The position numbers and the translations under genes are program-made. DNA of 25,146 nucleotides from Funneliformis mosseae (Eukaryota > Glomeromycota > Glomeromycetes > Glomerales > Glomeraceae). The stretch lies in contig CAJVPP010000872.1 of NCBI GenBank assembly GCA_910592005.1, forward strand, positions 1 through 25,146, written 5' to 3'. Positions within the stretch are counted from its first letter, which is position 1. Each line of letters starts with the position of its first letter. Under the pieces are notes generated by a model. It saw only the letters and a list, made by a program, of their open reading frames with translations. It was not told the DNA's origin and made no database searches. Positions 20,501-25,146 of this stretch are shown here, piece by piece.

Positions 20501-21387
20501 GGTTGTTTCATAAGATGTAGGACCTTGTTTATTTACGTTCTACAAAGGGGAACTCGATTTGATATCTATTATATTCCAATCGATATCATAAAACATGAAA
20601 CAGAAAAGCCCAATGAACCTTAAAATAATTTAACCCTAAAAAGTAAAAAGGAATTCAAAAAAAGACATTTAGATTAAAAAGCAACATAATAAAAAAAAAA
20701 AAAGGTAAAGTGGCGAACTTCATAAAAGCTAAATTTTCCAATTGGTGAATAATTGTTACTCAGTTTGTATAAACAAAAAAGCCTTGTCCATACATGATGA
20801 GAGACTTCTTAAATAATCTCAGAAAATCTAAAATAAATGATTTATCGACAATAATCGAATTGAACGCGTTGCCCCCCAGTTTATTGCGATATTTTCAAAA
20901 AGTTTTTTCGATTATTAGGTATGATCGGCATAAAATTCAAAATCAAAATAAAAAAAATTAATTAAAAAATTCCATAACTTTACGATTTTAACCAGCAGAA
21001 AACAGGTTTATTAGACAAAGGCACTAATGCAAGTAATAAAAATAAAAATATTTTCTTGTAAGATGACACAAATTTCGCATTCTAATGAAGAAACGGACCA
21101 ATCTACAAAAAGATTTTAATTCTTAAAATAAGGGGATGGAAAAAAATAAGAAACAATTTTGATAAAAAAGAAAATTTAAATTAATTGAATAAAAAAAATA
21201 TTAAATTAATTCAGTTTTGACGAATTTACTTTTTTGATGTAATTTTTTGATATAAAAGAACAACGATTTTACGACTTCTTTTCAAAAAAAAAAATAAAAA
21301 ATAAAAAATAAAACAAAATAAAAAAAACCCCCCATTAAAAGGAACACTAATATACGTACATCTCAATATATCGAATATATCGCAAGC
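20501..21387. other. Intergenic region before the SANT/Myb gene
   Basis: Mixed AT-rich sequence with several A runs and a C run (CCCCCCATT near 21328). No gene, RNA gene or repeat is supported. The promoter of the downstream gene must lie here, but no specific box can be named with confidence. Confidence 0.4.
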
Positions 21388-22181
21388 ATGCCTGCATTTG
21401 ATTTAAAAGTATGTTTAATTTTTATTTTATTTTATATAAAAAAAAAAAAAAAAATTAGATATATTTAACACTTATTTATCTCATTTATACAGACTGATTT
21501 GCTAATTAAGGAATTTATGCAAGGGGAAGGTAAAAATAGTAGAAAACCGTACGCGGAATTGAGTCGCCGAATTCCTAAATTCTCATCAAAACAAATAAGC
21601 CATAGGTAAGTTATCAACAATTCATAGTTAGAATTTTTTTTCAAGACATTTTATTCACGACGTTCTGAATTTTTTTTAATCATAAATTTTAGATGGAATT
21701 ATAAAATTAACCCTCGCGGTACGTTAAATTTATATTTTGGATTGCTCTATTTTTTTTTTTTATTTTTAAAAAAAAACTAAAACAAAATATTATGTTTCCT
21801 TCTTTATCAGTTACGAATGGTCCTTTCACGCAGGAAGAAAAAGAGTTCATCTATAATTGGGTGAGCAAAAATACCAAAGCATCCGACAACATCAGTTGGG
21901 CAAATTGCCAAACGGCAATGGAAATGAAATTCAATAAATTCCGTTCTGCCAATAGGATCCAAGGAATTTGGATCACACATTTAAAACACCTAGAACGTAT
22001 TAATCGTCAAAATGTCAAAAATTTTAAACCACCTTTTATCTTACCTAAGGTTTCTCATGTCAACCCCACCATTGTCATCTCAAAAGCCCCTACTCTCCGA
22101 CTACGCCCTCCTCATTTACCTACTCTAATTCCTGATTTTCAACCAGAAATGTATATTCCGAAAATGATGCCTTTGTTTTAA
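21388..22181 (+). CDS. Small protein with two SANT/Myb-like repeats, four exons
   Basis: Exons are 21388-21408, 21493-21605, 21693-21718 and 21811-22181. All introns are 84-92 bases with GTATGT, GTAAGT or GTACGT donors and CAG/TAG acceptors, and the joined frame gives 176 residues to TAA. Residues about 5-53 form a first Myb-like repeat (LLIKEFMQGEG, then RIPKFSSKQISHRWNYKI), where the QISHRW part matches the recognition helix pattern. Residues 57-115 form a second, better repeat: GPFTQEEKEF, W83, and FRSANRIQGIWITHLKHL. The tail (about 125-176) is Pro-rich. Such two-repeat proteins bind DNA as transcription factors; targets are unknown. Exon 3 is only 26 bases. The start is the ATG just before a good donor, but a further 5' exon cannot be excluded. 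The last exon alone would give a 129-residue frame from a Met inside intron 3, which cuts off the first repeat and is less likely. Confidence 0.78.
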
Positions 22182-22837
22182 ACCCGTCGGGAATTTTATC
22201 GTTCGAAGGGATCTTTTTTTTTTTATACTCGAAATGTTTTTAATTCCCTTAATAACGTTTGCACTGGGTTTGTTTTATTATTCTTAATAAGAATTTTATA
22301 AGACACGAATAATAAGACACGGAATATTAAGAAACTTTAACTTCTTTATCTATACTATATTTTATATATTAGTTTATTTAGTTTAGTAATCATACTCTTT
22401 ATATTTATATGAATTTTTTTTTATCATTAATAAATATATAACTTTTATTATCACCATGATTTAATTATACCTGTCTTTATGATACATTTACCATCAAAAA
22501 AGTTTACATTACGACGATAATAAAAAAATATATATATTGCGGGTACTCTCTAAGATTTACAAGTGGCAGAAAGAGGAACATTTCAATTTGAGTCTGATGC
22601 AAAAAAGTCTTTGGAAGATCAGCCAATTTTATCATTTTTATCAGAATAATAAATAGATTAGTGATGCTGTCAAAATACAATGACGAATCAAAATTTATCA
22701 AGATTTACTATAAATATTATATCCGTCTAAGCTCCAGATGAAACATTTACTATTTTTTTAAAACCTTAGCAATTATCACGTGAATCGGCGCAGGCGTTGT
22801 ACGACGACTTCCCGCGCAATTTTGGAATGAGTTAATT
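22182..22837. other. Intergenic region with a possible coding scrap
   Basis: Around 22555-22647 the plus strand has an open frame reading ERGTFQFESDAKKSLEDQP before TAA TAA, which looks like a dead exon fragment. A short GC-rich island (about 22780-22830, with CACGTG-like ATCACGTGAA and CGCGC) precedes the 39-base array. Nothing else is supported. Confidence 0.35.
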
Positions 22838-23155
22838 GACGCACCTAATTTGATCATATGAAATTTATATAAGATTGACGCACATAATTTGACCATATAA
22901 AATTTATATGAATTGACGCACATAATTTGACCATATAAAATTTATATGAAGTTGACGCACATAATTTGACCATATGCAATTTATATGAAATTGACGCACC
23001 AAACTTGACCATATGAAATTTATATAAAATCGACGCACCTAATTTGACCACATAAAATTTATATAAAATCGACGCACCTAATTTGACTATATGAAATTTA
23101 TATAAAATTAATGCTCCTAATTTGACCATATAAAATTCATATAAAATTGACGCAT
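22838..23155. repeat. 39-base tandem array of palindromic units
   Basis: GACGCAC or its variants starts at 22838, 22877, 22915, 22954, 22993, 23032, 23071, 23110 and 23149, giving eight units of 39 bases (one of 38). Each unit contains TAATTTGACC followed by a near-palindrome, CATATAAAATTTATATG. Because 39 is a multiple of three, the minus strand stays open for 91 codons with a 13-residue repeat, which is a by-product and not a gene. Units differ by a few substitutions. Confidence 0.9.
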
Positions 23156-23159
23156 TTAT

Positions 23160-25060
23160 ATCTAAGAAACTGTGTTAGATATTATATAGCTTTCCAAAAA
23201 TAGGCAATTATCAAATTTTTACATGATATATTTTGTTACCGGTATCACTTTTCTTCATATTTCATTTTTACTAAATATTATGAAGACTTGAAATTTTTTA
23301 GTAATTAAGAATCTAGTTGTCACAAGTATATGTCACATATATGTCATAATTAATTTTTGCTAATTTTGTAATATTTTTTGATAAATGAAAAACAAATTTA
23401 ATAAATCATATAGATGAAAAATTATATTTTTATATTTTTTGAAATATTAATCTATTTATTATACTTTATTTTTTTATTTTTTATAGAAATAAAATTTTTT
23501 ATTGAAATTATGTAAATTATTTAAACTTAAAAAAATTTATGATATAAATTTATAAAAAGTAAAGAATTAACATTTATAAGTTATCTATTTATAAAAGAAA
23601 ATTTATTATTAAATCTAAATTATACTTTTTCATAAAATTTAAAAAGCTAATAAAATATTATGTAATAGCTAAAAATAATTATTTCAATTATAATTATATT
23701 AAATTATATTATTATATTATTAGTATAATTTAAAAAAAAGAGATTAATTACATTTTAACTCAATTTTAAGCAGAAATACTTTACAAAATATACTATATTA
23801 CAATAGAAAAATAATTAATTAAAGATTAGCTGATTAGATAAAATTTATATAATTAAAAGTTACATTACTATATTACATTAGAGAATAAAAATAGCAAAGA
23901 TAAAGAAAACAAATTTAAAAATTATATAAAAGGTTTAGAAGATGCTAGAACTTCCTTTTATATTATTAATCAATTATTATTATTATTTTAATTATTAATA
24001 TTAATGAATTTTATATAAATAAAATAACTTAGAATTTAGTTAATAACAAAGAATTTAACTTAAATTTATCAAATAAGATAAATACTAAAAATTTTCTTTA
24101 ATAAAATTTTTAATTTCTCACCTTAATCTTTACTAATATTTATTTTTTATTTATATAACCTTTAAAGTTTTTAATTTTTTAATTATTAATTTTTATTAAT
24201 TTTAAAATATAAATATAAAATAGTAAAATATAAATTTTTTTAATTTAAATAAATTTAATTATAATAACTGTTACATATATAAATCTCTTTCTTTTTAAGA
24301 ATTAAAATTTATATATAAAGTAATTTATGTAATAAATATTAAAAGTATATTATAAATGTAAATTTAGTTATTTATAATTATGCTTAAAGTTATATTATAA
24401 AATAGCAAATTAAGTTTATATTTTATAATAATAATTTTAAATTTTAAAAAATTTATTATAAAATAAATAGAATTAAATTATACATTTTAATAAATACTAA
24501 ATTAAAATAATTTTTTATATAATTTCTTAATAACTTATCATTTATAGATTTTATCTTTTTTAAAAAATTCTCTTTAGAAATTGTACTTATATTTTTTCAA
24601 ATATAATTAATAATTAGATATATTTATATCATTTTAAAAAATTTCTCTAAGCTTAAAATGTTAAAATAATATTTAAATATATTATTTTTTTGCAAAAATT
24701 AGAATTTTTAATACTATTATATATATATAAATTATAAATTAAAATTAAATTAAAAAAATATAATTTTAGATATAAAAATATTAATTAAAATATTGTTTTA
24801 CAATTTGTTATATAATTTTTATAATTTTATAAAAGTCTTCAATAAGATTAGAAAAGTATATAAATATATATTAAAAGTAGTTATTTGAAAATTATCTATT
24901 AATAATTCTAATAATAAATTATTTAGATTATTTAAAATGATATTTATTTTTTAATCTAATTATATTAATTTTATGAATTATAATTCATAATCTAAGAATA
25001 TAAAAAATAAAGTTTATTTTATTATAATTATTTCAGAATAATTTATTTAAAAATTTAAAA
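23160..25060. other. AT desert
   Basis: Nearly pure A/T with no open frame, RNA gene or distinct repeat that I can define. It resembles the deserts at 2546-3530 and 11600-18060. Confidence 0.7.
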
Positions 25061-25067
25061 AAGCTAA

Positions 25068-25146
25068 GTATTGTCAGCGGAAGAAATTGCAACTCCAAAT
25101 ATCACGTGGGATCTGTCGATCAATAATGATCTCACAGTAGATGATG
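25068..25146 (+). other. Possible exon or element start cut by the window edge
   Basis: Composition changes abruptly to mixed at 25068. The plus strand is open to the edge, with purine-first codons reading SAEEIATPNITWDL, and CAG at 25072 could be an acceptor site. The minus strand is also open over most of it, so strand and nature stay open. It could be the edge of another gene or of a repeat. Confidence 0.25.

Noticed and set aside
22504..22701. 65-codon minus-strand frame
   Set aside because: Antisense to a more protein-like plus-strand scrap and hydrophobic only because of AT bias.
22854..23129. 91-codon minus-strand frame with 13-residue repeats
   Set aside because: Open only because the tandem unit is 39 bases long; no start context or flanking exons.
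22838..23155. CRISPR array
   Set aside because: The units are contiguous without unique spacers, and the genome is eukaryotic.

Overview
The window looks like nuclear DNA of an arbuscular mycorrhizal fungus of the Rhizophagus type (Glomeromycotina). I infer this from the very low GC content, the short GT-AG introns, a leucine-rich F-box protein of the kind greatly expanded in these fungi, and long gene-poor stretches full of degraded repeats. No database was searched, so the assignment is inference.

Layout. Bases 1-5625: relic territory. It starts with what looks like one end of a Tc1/pogo-like DNA transposon (1-77). Broken reading frames follow (154-640, 842-1437, about 1440-2215, 3532-4340, 5100-5553), the last ending in a 36-base poly(A) tract. 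An AT desert (2546-3530) begins beside a 49-base hairpin (2494-2542). Bases 6068-7020: a pyrimidine-rich satellite with higher-order periods of 63-64 and 75 bases, then a 31-base duplication (7077-7138). Bases 7211-7658: a small hAT-type element with a perfect 8-base target duplication. Bases 7735-8223 and 15011-15663: two copies of another terminal-inverted-repeat element. Bases 8532-8832: a duplicated block carrying AAACCCTAA boxes. Bases 9305-9372: a tRNA-derived SINE-like insertion with an 8-base target duplication.

Three convincing genes are present. (1) A five-exon minus-strand gene, 9687-11445, encodes a 480-residue protein with an Asx-homology (DEUBAD-like) region, a candidate cofactor of a Polycomb-type H2A deubiquitinase. 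(2) A single-exon F-box protein of 503 residues lies at 18353-19864 (+). (3) A four-exon gene at 21388-22181 (+) encodes a 176-residue protein with two SANT/Myb-like repeats. They are not an operon and share no obvious pathway, apart from all being plausible regulators (chromatin, ubiquitin ligase, transcription).

Genes 1 and 2 are separated by a 6.5 kb AT desert (about 11600-18060) that holds small palindromic elements only. After gene 3 comes a 39-base tandem array of palindromic units (22838-23155), another AT desert (23160-25060), and a more GC-rich scrap at the right edge (25068-25146) that may be the start of a further gene or element.
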